A model generated the notes under the pieces. It was not told the origin of the DNA, searched no databases, and saw only the letters and a list, made by a program, of their open reading frames with translations. A stretch of 64,000 nt of DNA from CAZICM01 sp964537685 (lineage in GTDB: Bacteria > Myxococcota_A > Polyangia > Polyangiales > Polyangiaceae): positions 62,001 to 126,000 of the forward strand of contig CAZICM010000020.1 in the NCBI GenBank assembly GCA_964537685.1, written 5' to 3'. Position 1 is the first letter of the stretch; every line of letters starts with the position of its first letter. This document shows, piece by piece, positions 25,736 through 34,003 of the stretch. Both the position numbers and the translations under genes were made by a program.

Positions 25736-28105
25736 CTATTCAATGCTTGGGCGGGGAATATCCTCCCGTATGGGCCGGATTAAGTCTTCGGGGCGAATGA
25801 GCCAGGCCGGTTCGGGCACATCGTCCATTTCATAAAAACCGCCGCAGAAAATGGCGTGAGGGCAGCTTTCGCATACGTCTTTTTTGGTGCGCCTTTCGCG
25901 TAAATATTCAAAGAGATTCACTTCTTCGTTGTTCACAAAGAGCATGTGGCGTTCGAGTTTGAGCATATCGCCCATTAAATAGCGTTCATAGCCGGGCATA
26001 AAGCAGAAGGGTAGGTTGATGACCTGGATATTGAGGCGTTTTCCAAAGGTATCGATAAGCCGCATGGCTTCTTGGGCGGCCATTTGGGTATCCGGTGCGA
26101 TGGAGCTGGTGGCGCGGCCAAAGGGTGTCAAAAATTGAAGGTTAAACCAGCGGAGTCCAAGGCTTTCGATGAGCTCCGCGGTTTCTAGGAGTTTTTTGGT
26201 ATTGGATTTTGTAATGGTGATATTGGCGCCCAATTCGACGATTGCTTTGCCCTTTTTCCGGGCGGCTTGTTCGGCGGCGACCAGGTTGCGAATGCCGGTG
26301 ATGGTTTGATCGAATGCTTCTGCAACACCAACGTTTTGGGCATGGGTATTCGCGTCCGGGCCGTGGACCGAAATTAAAAGGGTATGAATCCCCGAGCGGA
26401 TAAGGCGTTCGGCGAATTCAGGATAGGCACACATGCGGGCATTGGTGGTGACATTTATTTTTTTATAGCCAATCTTCCGGGCGAATTGAATCAATACGAA
26501 TAGATTGGGATTTAATGTGGGTTCTCCGCCGTCGAAATCCAAGAGAGTGACGCCGAGTTTGCGGTATTTAAGAAGCAGTTCGCGCTGGCGCCCAAAATCA
26601 CCATCGAATTGGCTGCGGGTGCCTGTGGCGCAGAAGGTGCAGCGGTTGTTGCATTTGTAGGTGACGTTGAGAATCACCTTTTTAGGGCCTTGGGTGGCCT
26701 TTAGCCTTTGTTCAAAGGTAAATCGGAAGCGCTTTAAGTCGTCAAGCGAAAATTCAGGCGTTTCAATGGAAGGCCGCTGCTGAAAATGCGGTCCGAAATC
26801 GTTGATCATCGGCAGAATACGGCCTATTTTTTGGCTTTCCCGCGAAAGCCTCGTGCCCGGAAGCGGTGTCGCAAATTGAAGGCTGGGCCATGCGTTGGTA
26901 TTTTCATGCAATTCCATCGCATAGTTTAGCGTTTCGTTGATTTCGCGCTTGGTCTCGCCCGGAAGGCCAATCATAAAATGCACGAGGGTTGGAAGGCTTT
27001 CCGTTTGGGCGTATTCGGCCGCGCGCCGGATATGCGATAAATTCATTTGTTTGTCGACAATTTGCGATAGTACGCGCTCCGAGCCGCTTTCGGCGCTGAT
27101 GCTTAAGGTGGTGATGTGTTTTTTTAAGCTCGAAATATGCTTCGGGAGGATATAGTCGGCCCGCATTCCATTGGGGATTTCAAAGGGGAGTCCGATTTCA
27201 TTGAATAGGTCTAAAATATCATCGAAATGACGCTCGTTGACATTGATGAGCTCGTCCAAAAGATGAATGCGTCCGGCCCCCAAGCGCTTTAAATAGGCGA
27301 TCAATTCTTTAAGATAGGTTTTGGAATAGCGGCGCTGCGTTTTTGGTGCAATGAGCTCTCCATTCTTTCGTGTGGATGGATTGGAGGAGCAGTGAATGCA
27401 GCGGTAGGGGCAGCCCCGGCTGCTGAGCATGGGGAGGCTGCGGCCGGTGATCGGGAAGGCCCAGTGTGGGCGGCCAAGTCCTTCGGTGATGTTCTGCTGA
27501 AGCTCAAAATAGGCGTCGAGCTCGAGGAGATCCCAGGCGGGCAGGGGTAGTTCATCGAGGTGGGCGGGTTCTGGGCCTTCTTCAACGAATGGGGATTGGG
27601 GCGGGCCGGGCTCGAGGAGGCGGGCAATTAAAGCGGGGAGTGCGGCTTCGGCTTCATAGCGGAGAAAGGCGTGGGCTTCGGGATAAGCCGCGAGAATCTG
27701 TTCAGGCGGGGCATCGATGACGTGCTGGCCGCTTTGGTAGAGGTCGGCGAGAACGATGGGCGCGCTGGGCCGGTGAGCGCGGGCGGCTTCGAGGAGGGCG
27801 CTCAGGCCGGGATCGCGCGAGGGCGGGCGATGAAAGGGCGTGAGCGCGAAGATGTAGGCGTCGGCGTTTTTTGGAAGGCGCGAAAGCAAAGTGCCGAGGG
27901 GCGCTCCGAGCGAGAACGATTTGCCTTTGTCTTCCGGGCGAAGCTGCGCGCCGGGGAGGGCGAGAGCGTCGATGAGGGTGATTCGGTGGCCGGCTTTGCG
28001 CAGGACAGCCGCGTTTTGAACGGCGCCTAAATCCGCAAAATAAGGGTAGTCAATGAAGTCCCGGGACAAGTGAAGAGGCGAGAAAACGATTGCGATGCGG
28101 GACAT
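25736..28105 (-). CDS. Protein with two radical SAM domains and B12-binding-like N-terminus
   Basis: 789 residues from the ATG at 28105 (a TTG three codons upstream is possible). The first ~190 residues resemble the cobalamin-binding domain found in B12 radical SAM enzymes (LGAVQNAAVLRKAGHRITLIDA). The first radical SAM domain has CPYRCIHC at about 232-239, with the ESGSERVL and GLPGET motifs. A second radical SAM domain begins at about 480 with YKCNNRCTFC (Cys at about 485, 489, 492) and DFDGGEPTLNP, and the protein ends with a SPASM-like cluster CESCPHAIFC. Substrate is unknown; two stacked radical SAM modules in one chain are unusual. Confidence 0.88.
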   Translation of the reverse strand: MSRIAIVFSPLHLSRDFIDYPYFADLGAVQNAAVLRKAGHRITLIDALALPGAQLRPEDKGKSFSLGAPLGTLLSRLPKNADAYIFALTPFHRPPSRDPGLSALLEAARAHRPSAPIVLADLYQSGQHVIDAPPEQILAAYPEAHAFLRYEAEAALPALIARLLEPGPPQSPFVEEGPEPAHLDELPLPAWDLLELDAYFELQQNITEGLGRPHWAFPITGRSLPMLSSRGCPYRCIHCSSNPSTRKNGELIAPKTQRRYSKTYLKELIAYLKRLGAGRIHLLDELINVNERHFDDILDLFNEIGLPFEIPNGMRADYILPKHISSLKKHITTLSISAESGSERVLSQIVDKQMNLSHIRRAAEYAQTESLPTLVHFMIGLPGETKREINETLNYAMELHENTNAWPSLQFATPLPGTRLSRESQKIGRILPMINDFGPHFQQRPSIETPEFSLDDLKRFRFTFEQRLKATQGPKKVILNVTYKCNNRCTFCATGTRSQFDGDFGRQRELLLKYRKLGVTLLDFDGGEPTLNPNLFVLIQFARKIGYKKINVTTNARMCAYPEFAERLIRSGIHTLLISVHGPDANTHAQNVGVAEAFDQTITGIRNLVAAEQAARKKGKAIVELGANITITKSNTKKLLETAELIESLGLRWFNLQFLTPFGRATSSIAPDTQMAAQEAMRLIDTFGKRLNIQVINLPFCFMPGYERYLMGDMLKLERHMLFVNNEEVNLFEYLRERRTKKDVCESCPHAIFCGGFYEMDDVPEPAWLIRPEDLIRPIREDIPRPSIE

Positions 28106-28135
28106 CGTTTTCAATCGTATAAGGTAGCCCGGCGA

Positions 28136-28882
28136 ATGGCGATGAAGGATCGATGGTCGAAGAGGAATCGGTGGAGCGGGCAGGTGGTGGGGGCGGCGCT
28201 GCTCGCGGGCGCGCTGTGTGGTTTTTCGTCCGCGCGGGCAGAGGCGCAGGAGGCGGAGGCCGCTTGGGAGAAGGCTCCGGCGCTGCGGCGAAGCGGTTTT
28301 ATGGTGGGTTTGATGCCTGTGTTTTCACTGGGTCAGGCATCGGGTTATCCGCTGGATTTAAAGAAGATCGGGCGTGAGCGCTTTTATACAGAGTCCAATA
28401 TCGCGGTGGGCGGTGTGGGGCTCTTTTGGCTGGGCGGAGCGCTTTCGGATTGGCTGACCTTTGGTTTGGGAACGCAGGGCGCCGCGCTTGCGCCTTCGGA
28501 TTTATCGGGCGGAGCATACGGGGTGATTTTTAGAACCGAGCTGTTTCCGCTGTTTGGTTTGGGCGGGCATCTGAGGGAGCTCGGTGTGGGTTTTGATGTG
28601 GGCGCGAGCGTGGCCGGGTTTTCGCCTTCGGTAGAGCCTGAAAGAGCCGTGATCGACGGTGGCGCGGCTTCTCATCTCGGGGTGAGCATTTTTTATGAGG
28701 GGCTGCGCGTTTGGCATTTGTCGGCCGGTCCTGGGCTGTACGCGGACTACACATGGAGCGACACGATTCGCTATGGAAACGTGGGTTTGGGCTTTAGGAC
28801 GGTGCTGTACACAGGAGCCGCCGCGAAGAAGAAGTCGGCAGCGGCGCCAAAGCCAACATCTCAACAGCGGGCGCGTTTTTAG
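28136..28882 (+). CDS. Outer-membrane beta-barrel-like protein
   Basis: 248 residues from the ATG at 28136 (28142 is an alternative two codons later; the longer GTG start at 28070 would overlap the divergent radical SAM gene). Signal peptide with a hydrophobic core VVGAALLAGALCGF ending in ...ARAEA. The mature part consists of alternating strands rich in Gly and aromatics (FMVGLMPVFSLGQAS, GGVGLFWLGGALSDWLTFGLG), ending in a Lys/Ala/Pro tail and ...QQRARF with terminal Phe, compatible with an outer-membrane barrel. Specific function unknown. Divergent from the radical SAM gene. Confidence 0.75.
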   Translation: MAMKDRWSKRNRWSGQVVGAALLAGALCGFSSARAEAQEAEAAWEKAPALRRSGFMVGLMPVFSLGQASGYPLDLKKIGRERFYTESNIAVGGVGLFWLGGALSDWLTFGLGTQGAALAPSDLSGGAYGVIFRTELFPLFGLGGHLRELGVGFDVGASVAGFSPSVEPERAVIDGGAASHLGVSIFYEGLRVWHLSAGPGLYADYTWSDTIRYGNVGLGFRTVLYTGAAAKKKSAAAPKPTSQQRARF

Positions 28883-28898
28883 GGTTGTTAAAGGCTTT

Positions 28899-29819
28899 TT
28901 AAGCCCGGATTCCCGAGACGACGCGATCGTGCTGGGCTAAATCCCGGGTGATCTCGATGCCGGAAAAGCCTGCCCGCTCAAAGAGGGCCGCGGTCTGTTG
29001 AGCTTGATCCGCGCCGATTTCCATGGCGATCACGCCTTGGTCTTCGAGGTACAAAGGCGCTTGCTCCAGAATGAGGCGCACGATATCGAGGCCGTCTTTG
29101 CCGCCCAGCAACGCCTGCCGAGGCTCAAAATCGCGGACGTCGGCTTGCAATTCAGGCAGTTCATCCTCGCGGATATAGGGCGGGTTGGCGGTGATGAGAT
29201 CGAAGCGGGCGCGGTGTTTATGATGAGCCCGCTGGCTTATTTGAAGCGAAAGCGCGCCAAAGAGATCGCCCTGTAAAAAGGCGACATTGACCGCGCCGAG
29301 GCGAAGCGCATTTTCGCGGGCCACATCGAGCGCGGCCTCTGAAATGTCGGTGGCGATGACGCGCGTGGTCGGTCTTTCCCGCCCCAAGCTGATCGCGACA
29401 CAGCCCGAGCCTGTGCAGAGATCGAGCACGCGGGCGCTGAGCGAAAGATGCCGGGTGCGGCGAAGCGCGACTTCCACAAGGATTTCGGTGTCGGGTCTTG
29501 GGATGAGCACGCGGGCATCGACGCGGAAGGGCCGCCCAAAGAATTCGCGGGTGCCGGTGAGATAGGCGATGGGTTCACCGGACCTGCGGCGTATATGCAG
29601 GGATTTGTAGCGATCGAGTTCTTCTTTTTGGAGAGGCCGCTCGGCATCGATGATGAGCTGAACCCGCGTTGTCTTGAGAACGAGGCACAGGAGCAATTCG
29701 GCATCGAGCCTGGGCGACAAAGAGCCCCGTTTTTTTAGATCGTCCGTGGCCCAGGTGAGAACCCGCCGGATGGTCCAGATATCGGTTCCCGGGCGATCGG
29801 TTTCGGCGGTGGTGCTCAT
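28899..29819 (-). CDS. prmC: Peptide chain release factor N5-glutamine methyltransferase
   Basis: 306 residues. PrmC/HemK methylates the glutamine of the GGQ motif of release factors with S-adenosylmethionine. Visible are the N-terminal helical domain, the SAM-binding VLDLCTGSGCVAISLG, the TDISEAALDVARENA acidic loop and the catalytic NPPY motif in LITANPPYIREDE. It follows the phosphohexomutase gene with a 4-bp ATGA overlap, so the two are translationally coupled. Confidence 0.95.
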   Translation of the reverse strand: MSTTAETDRPGTDIWTIRRVLTWATDDLKKRGSLSPRLDAELLLCLVLKTTRVQLIIDAERPLQKEELDRYKSLHIRRRSGEPIAYLTGTREFFGRPFRVDARVLIPRPDTEILVEVALRRTRHLSLSARVLDLCTGSGCVAISLGRERPTTRVIATDISEAALDVARENALRLGAVNVAFLQGDLFGALSLQISQRAHHKHRARFDLITANPPYIREDELPELQADVRDFEPRQALLGGKDGLDIVRLILEQAPLYLEDQGVIAMEIGADQAQQTAALFERAGFSGIEITRDLAQHDRVVSGIRA

Positions 29820-31240
29820 TCAGCGTTATGCGCGGCGTTTGCGGCGGATTGGACGACGGCTTCAAACGCGGCGCGCACGGTTTGGAGTTCGGTTTCGCTG
29901 TGGGCCTCGAAGCGCAGGACCAGAACAGGCTGGGTGTTGGAGGCGCGGCACAGGCCCCAGGCTCCGTTGCCAAAATCCACGCGGGCTCCGTCGATATCGA
30001 TGACTTTGTGGGATGCCTGGTAGTGTTTTGCGACGCGTTCGACGACCGAAAACTTGAGATGATCGGGGCAATCCACGCGGATTTCAGGTGTGGCAAAGGT
30101 GTGCGGTACGTCTGCGAGGAGCTCTTTGAGGCTCTGCTTGCTTTGGGTGATGATTTCAAGCAGGCGCACCGTGGCGTAGACCGCGTCGTCGAAGCCCGGC
30201 CAGCGGTCGGCGAAGAACATGTGGCCGCTCATCTCTCCGGCCAGAAGCGCGCCGGAAGCCTTCATTTTGGCTTTGATCAGCGAGTGGCCCGTCTTCCACA
30301 TGATGGGCTGTCCGCCGGCTTTTTCGATGGCTTCGTAGAGCGTTGCCGAGCATTTGACTTCGCCCAGGATGGCCGCGCCGGGATGTTCTTTGAGCAGCGC
30401 GCGGGCAAATAAAATGAGCAGTTTGTCGCCCCAAACAATGTCGCCTTGATGATCGACACAGCCGATGCGGTCGCCGTCGCCGTCCCACGCAACGCCGAAG
30501 AGAGCTCCGCTTTCAAGAACGCGATTGCGAAGGTCGGCAAGATTCTCGGGCACGGTGGGATCGGGATGATGATTGGGAAAGCGGCCATCGAGTTCGCAGT
30601 ACAAAGCCTCGGGCTGAAAACCGAGCGCCTGGAGGGTGGCGATGCCTAGGGGGCCCGCGGCGCCGTTGCCCGCGTCGACCACGAATTTAAGGTCTTTGGG
30701 ATTGGCATGAGCGAGGCGCGAAGACGCTTTGACGGCTTCGATGTAAGCGGGCTGAATGTCGATTTCGCCCGCGCTGCCTTTGGCTGTTTTCGGATCTTGT
30801 CCGAGGAATTCTTCGCTCTCGATTACATCGCCCAGCGCTTGAATCTCTTTGCCGTGAAGCGAAGCCTTTCCGCGCATCAGTTTGAAACCGTTGTCGGGTG
30901 ATGGATTGTGGCTCGCGGTGATCATCACGGCGCCTTCGGTATGCAGATGATGGGCTGCAAAATACAGGGAAGGCGTGGGGCCTACGGCAATGGCTTTTGT
31001 GTTTGCGCCCGCGTCGTGAAGACCCTTGCACAGCGCCGAAAAGAGTCTGGGTGTCGAGAGGCGGGCATCGCGGCCCACGGCTACGTCGATGCATCGATCG
31101 GCCGGTGTTCCAAGCTCGCGCCTCAGCATGTAGCCAAAGCCGCGTCCCAGCGCGTAGGCAAAATCGTCGCTTAAGTCTCGTTCGGCGACGCCTCGTATGT
31201 CGTATTCGCGGAAACAGGAACGCGGGATCTTCATGCCCAT
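29816..31240 (-). CDS. Phosphomannomutase/phosphoglucomutase
   Basis: 474 residues, family length (AlgC/ManB type). Motifs: N-terminal FREYDIRG, phosphoserine loop MITASHNPSPDNG (catalytic Ser), metal-binding WDGDGDRIG, sugar-binding GEMSGHMFF and the C-terminal phosphate-binding region RASNTQPVLVLRFEA. The enzyme interconverts hexose 1- and 6-phosphates, supplying sugar nucleotides for polysaccharide or LPS. A second ATG two codons later (31234) is an alternative start. Overlaps prmC by 4 bp. Confidence 0.93.
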   Translation of the reverse strand: MGMKIPRSCFREYDIRGVAERDLSDDFAYALGRGFGYMLRRELGTPADRCIDVAVGRDARLSTPRLFSALCKGLHDAGANTKAIAVGPTPSLYFAAHHLHTEGAVMITASHNPSPDNGFKLMRGKASLHGKEIQALGDVIESEEFLGQDPKTAKGSAGEIDIQPAYIEAVKASSRLAHANPKDLKFVVDAGNGAAGPLGIATLQALGFQPEALYCELDGRFPNHHPDPTVPENLADLRNRVLESGALFGVAWDGDGDRIGCVDHQGDIVWGDKLLILFARALLKEHPGAAILGEVKCSATLYEAIEKAGGQPIMWKTGHSLIKAKMKASGALLAGEMSGHMFFADRWPGFDDAVYATVRLLEIITQSKQSLKELLADVPHTFATPEIRVDCPDHLKFSVVERVAKHYQASHKVIDIDGARVDFGNGAWGLCRASNTQPVLVLRFEAHSETELQTVRAAFEAVVQSAANAAHNAE

Positions 31241-31255
31241 ACAAAAAATCTCGTT

Positions 31256-31960
31256 CTATTCGTCGTTGAAATCGTTGTAGCCCAAGGGTGGCTCCGGCAA
31301 TTTGGCGGCCTTGGATACGCCCCGGAACACATAGTCCGAATAGCTGTAAGGGCCGTCGGACCAGACAAAAAAATCTTCGCAAAGCGCGCCGTCTTTCATG
31401 CCTTCGCACAATTCAGGCGCTGCGATCACCGGGCCTTCCACATAGACCGGCGCCGATGGATTCACTTCCTCCATCGCTTCTTCCATCGCGGATAGCGCGC
31501 CCGCGTGCCGTTCGGTGTCGAGTTCGTCCACGGGCAAATACACCCAATCGAGCATCACCAATTCGGGATGAGGCAAGTCGTCGGGATTCGATTGAAAAGG
31601 CTCGTGCGAGGCCGGTGGAAGGCCCGTTTGAGCCAGCGCCTGCTTTAGCCTTTGCACATAGCGCTGCCTCGCCGGCCCTTCGGTCCAAAAGGCTTCGAGC
31701 ACCCGCACCACATCTTCCAGCATCACGCTCCGCCACAGGCTGGGATCGCGCGATTGAATTTCAAGCTGTTTGTCGCGGGCTCTCCGCTCTTCAAAGGCTT
31801 TGGCAAAAGGCCCAAATGAAGCGAGATCGGCGAGGGCAAAATCGACCGTCCAGTGCAGCTTAAAATCGATTTCGCTCACATAGCGGTTCTTGCTGAGCGC
31901 GCGCACAAGCCGAGCGGTTTCATCGAGTGAGCGCGCCGAAAACGACCATCCCAGCATCAT
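31256..31960 (-). CDS. Hypothetical cytoplasmic protein
   Basis: 234 residues from the ATG at 31960, which has a GAGGAAG ribosome-binding site; the longer frame to 32092 runs through the upstream lipoprotein gene and is rejected. No signal peptide or membrane segment. The sequence is acidic and aromatic-rich (SEIDFKLHWTVDFALADLASFG; SDGPYSYSDYVFRG near the end). I do not recognise it. It lies 14 bp after the small lipoprotein gene and 15 bp before the phosphohexomutase gene, so it is probably in the same transcript. Confidence 0.7.
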   Translation of the reverse strand: MMLGWSFSARSLDETARLVRALSKNRYVSEIDFKLHWTVDFALADLASFGPFAKAFEERRARDKQLEIQSRDPSLWRSVMLEDVVRVLEAFWTEGPARQRYVQRLKQALAQTGLPPASHEPFQSNPDDLPHPELVMLDWVYLPVDELDTERHAGALSAMEEAMEEVNPSAPVYVEGPVIAAPELCEGMKDGALCEDFFVWSDGPYSYSDYVFRGVSKAAKLPEPPLGYNDFNDE

Positions 31961-31974
31961 GGTTGGCTTCCTCG

Positions 31975-32274
31975 CTAATCGTTGGCGCAGCCTATTTTCG
32001 CGCCGACTTTGCCCGCTTCGATATCGGCCACGCAGCGCGATGCGCAGGCATCGATGGAGACGGCTTTTTCGGCGGCGCACATTTGCATGCATGCCTCGCG
32101 AACGGCTTTTTTGCGGGTGAGTTTTGTGTCGTCGGCTTTGCCTTTGGCGCTGCCTTTATAAATGCCGCTGCCGGAAGTGACATCAGCGCTGCATTCCACG
32201 AGTTTTTGGCAGCCCGACAGCATGAGCGCGCCGGGTATGAAAAGGCATAAGGCGAGAGATAAACGCGAGAACAT
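31975..32274 (-). CDS. Small Cys-containing lipoprotein
   Basis: 99 residues. The ATG at 32274 follows AGGGGAA and opens a signal peptide MFSRLSLALCLFIPGALMLSGC, a canonical lipobox with lipidated Cys22. The mature part (78 residues) contains a repeated helix-Cys pattern ACMQMCAAEK / DACASRCVADIEAG, suggesting a small disulfide-stabilised helical hairpin. No known family recognised. The longer open frame upstream overlaps the WxxGxW gene and is not used. Confidence 0.75.
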   Translation of the reverse strand: MFSRLSLALCLFIPGALMLSGCQKLVECSADVTSGSGIYKGSAKGKADDTKLTRKKAVREACMQMCAAEKAVSIDACASRCVADIEAGKVGAKIGCAND

Positions 32275-32290
32275 GGGAGGCGTTCCCCTA

Positions 32291-32713
32291 TTACTCGCTT
32301 TGAGCCGGCAAATCGATCGGCCTGTTCCCGGATTGGGAAAGGCGCCTGTAAAACCTGCCCGGCCACCATAAAAGCTTGCCGTTGGGCTGCCGTTCAAAGG
32401 CGGGATAGGCGTAGTACGACTCGGGTGAGGCGATGACCCAGGCGCCGGGCTGCCAGACCCAGGAGCCGGGCTGCCATGCCCAGGCTCCCGGCTGCCATTC
32501 CCACTGTCCGTCGATCCAGACGGCTTGGTCACTGGGGCGTTCTTCGACGCGCACAATCGCCGGTTTGGGCGCGGGAGGCGGGTAGGGGACGGTGGCCTTG
32601 GCGGCTCCTTGATGGGGGCCCGTGGGCGGAAGGGGGATGCCAGGCGCGCATGCATAGAATGCGCTGCTTGTCAAGATAAAAACAAAAAATCCTTTAATTA
32701 TACGGAGATCCAT
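32291..32713 (-). CDS. WxxGxW-repeat lipoprotein (BcpO-like)
   Basis: 140 residues from the ATG at 32713. The N-terminal hydrophobic segment ends FYAC (imperfect lipobox). A Pro-rich linker precedes tandem aromatic repeats of the type WQPGAWAWQPGSWVWQPGAWV, then a WWPGRFYRR segment. Such WxxGxW repeats occur in small exported proteins of unknown role (BcpO-related and YXWGXW-type families) and could bind polysaccharides or stack in the envelope (inference). The start overlaps the 3' end of pilD by 16 bp. Confidence 0.75.
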   Translation of the reverse strand: MDLRIIKGFFVFILTSSAFYACAPGIPLPPTGPHQGAAKATVPYPPPAPKPAIVRVEERPSDQAVWIDGQWEWQPGAWAWQPGSWVWQPGAWVIASPESYYAYPAFERQPNGKLLWWPGRFYRRLSQSGNRPIDLPAQSE

Positions 32714-33660
32714 GACCAGTAGGTCTCGAACAGCCACCTTCCCACAAACAAACACTCCAGCGTGGCCAAGACCAGAAAAGGCCCAAACGCAAGCCTTTGC
32801 TGCCCCAGTCCTTCGCCCGCTTCGCTGAAGAGAGGATCTTGAGCCAACTCTTTTTCGGCTTCCGCGCGCTCTTCGGGCGACATCTGCGACAGTTCGGCTT
32901 CGATTTCTTCCCGCTCTTTGCGCACGGCTTCGGGGTCTTCAATTTTGCCGCCCACGAGAAGCATCACGATGGCGGCGATCGTTCCCTGCACGGCTCCGGC
33001 CAAGAGCACAAAGAGGGCGCCTCCCCATCCAAACCAGGCCCCCGCGAGCGCGACCAGCTTCGCATCGCCCATGCCCATGCCGGCCTTTCCGCTCCGGATT
33101 TTTGGGTAGATGACGATAAAGGGCAGCCACACCATTAAAAATCCAGCCGCGGCTCCAAGGGCCGATTCGAGCAGGCTCATCGAGCGAAACGAGGCCGTGG
33201 CCAAGCCCAATACAGCGCCGCCGTAGGTGATGGAGTCGGGCAAGATCATGTGTTCCAGATCGATAAAGGCCGCCGCCACAAGGCCCATCGCAAGCGCGAA
33301 GGAAGCCATGTAGACGGCCGCCGCGTGATAGAGCGGCGTTCCATAGGGCAGAGGCCGCACCAGAAGCTCGTAGACACACAGCGAGAGCACGCCGCCGATA
33401 AGCTCGACCAGCGGATAGCGCGGCGAGAGGCTGGCTCCGCAGCAGCGGGCTTTGCCGCGCAGAATCAAGAAACTGAGCACGGGGATATTGTCCCAGGGAC
33501 GTATGGGTTTTTTGCACGAGGGACAGCGCGAAGCGGGCTTCACCACGCTTTGGCCTAGAGGCACGCGGTAGATGACAACATTTAAAAAACTGCCCCAAAG
33601 AAGGCCGAACACAACAACATTTACACGTACAAACCAGGGCGGAAGCGTTTCGAGGGGCAT
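32698..33660 (-). CDS. pilD: Prepilin peptidase / N-methyltransferase
   Basis: 320 residues. A polytopic inner-membrane aspartic protease that removes prepilin leader peptides and methylates the new N-terminus. Visible are the Cys-containing zinc loop CPSCKKPIRPWDNIPVLSF with a second CC pair, the catalytic Asp in FIDLEHMILPD and the second one in GMGMGDAKL (GxGD motif). A charged helical insertion of about 50 residues (around 238-290: KEREEIEAELSQMSPEERA...) lies between late membrane segments. It sits 30 kb from pilC/pilS in an operon of small envelope proteins. Confidence 0.92.
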   Translation of the reverse strand: MPLETLPPWFVRVNVVVFGLLWGSFLNVVIYRVPLGQSVVKPASRCPSCKKPIRPWDNIPVLSFLILRGKARCCGASLSPRYPLVELIGGVLSLCVYELLVRPLPYGTPLYHAAAVYMASFALAMGLVAAAFIDLEHMILPDSITYGGAVLGLATASFRSMSLLESALGAAAGFLMVWLPFIVIYPKIRSGKAGMGMGDAKLVALAGAWFGWGGALFVLLAGAVQGTIAAIVMLLVGGKIEDPEAVRKEREEIEAELSQMSPEERAEAEKELAQDPLFSEAGEGLGQQRLAFGPFLVLATLECLFVGRWLFETYWSWISV

Positions 33661-33669
33661 ACGGGCTTC

Positions 33670-33942
33670 TTAAGGATTGTTGGAAGCTGCAAGCCTGAGC
33701 ATCATCGTGAGCGCGCTTTCTAGTTCTTCGCGCGTGGGTTCTTGGGGCGAGTGTTCCAAGGCTTGTTTGAGCTCGATAAGCCTTCGTCCAAATTCCTCGT
33801 AGTGCCTTTGCAAACGCGGGTTTTGGGCCTCGGCGATCCATCGCCTGACGATTTCGCGCAGCTCGGCGAGATCGCTGCCCGCGAGCAGTTGAGCCATCTG
33901 GGCCGCCATGGGGTCGACGGTGGGCGTTAAGGGCGTTGCCAT
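33670..33942 (-). CDS. Small hypothetical helical protein
   Basis: 90 residues from the ATG at 33942; the longer frame to 34122 overlaps the divergent lipoprotein gene and is rejected. Entirely helical, no signal peptide, charged, with heptad-like spacing (LREIVRRWIAEAQNPRLQRHY). It ends 9 bp before pilD and is probably its operon partner, but I do not recognise a family. Confidence 0.6.
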   Translation of the reverse strand: MATPLTPTVDPMAAQMAQLLAGSDLAELREIVRRWIAEAQNPRLQRHYEEFGRRLIELKQALEHSPQEPTREELESALTMMLRLAASNNP

Positions 33943-34003
33943 GAAGGCAGCATACCCGCAAAGCGATCTTGGCCTTATTGTCCGATGGAGCGAAAAGAGC
34001 GCC

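Noticed and set aside
33908..34003. Longer start for the SUMF1-like lipoprotein
   Set aside because: It would remove the lipoprotein signal peptide from the N-terminus and overlap a divergent gene.
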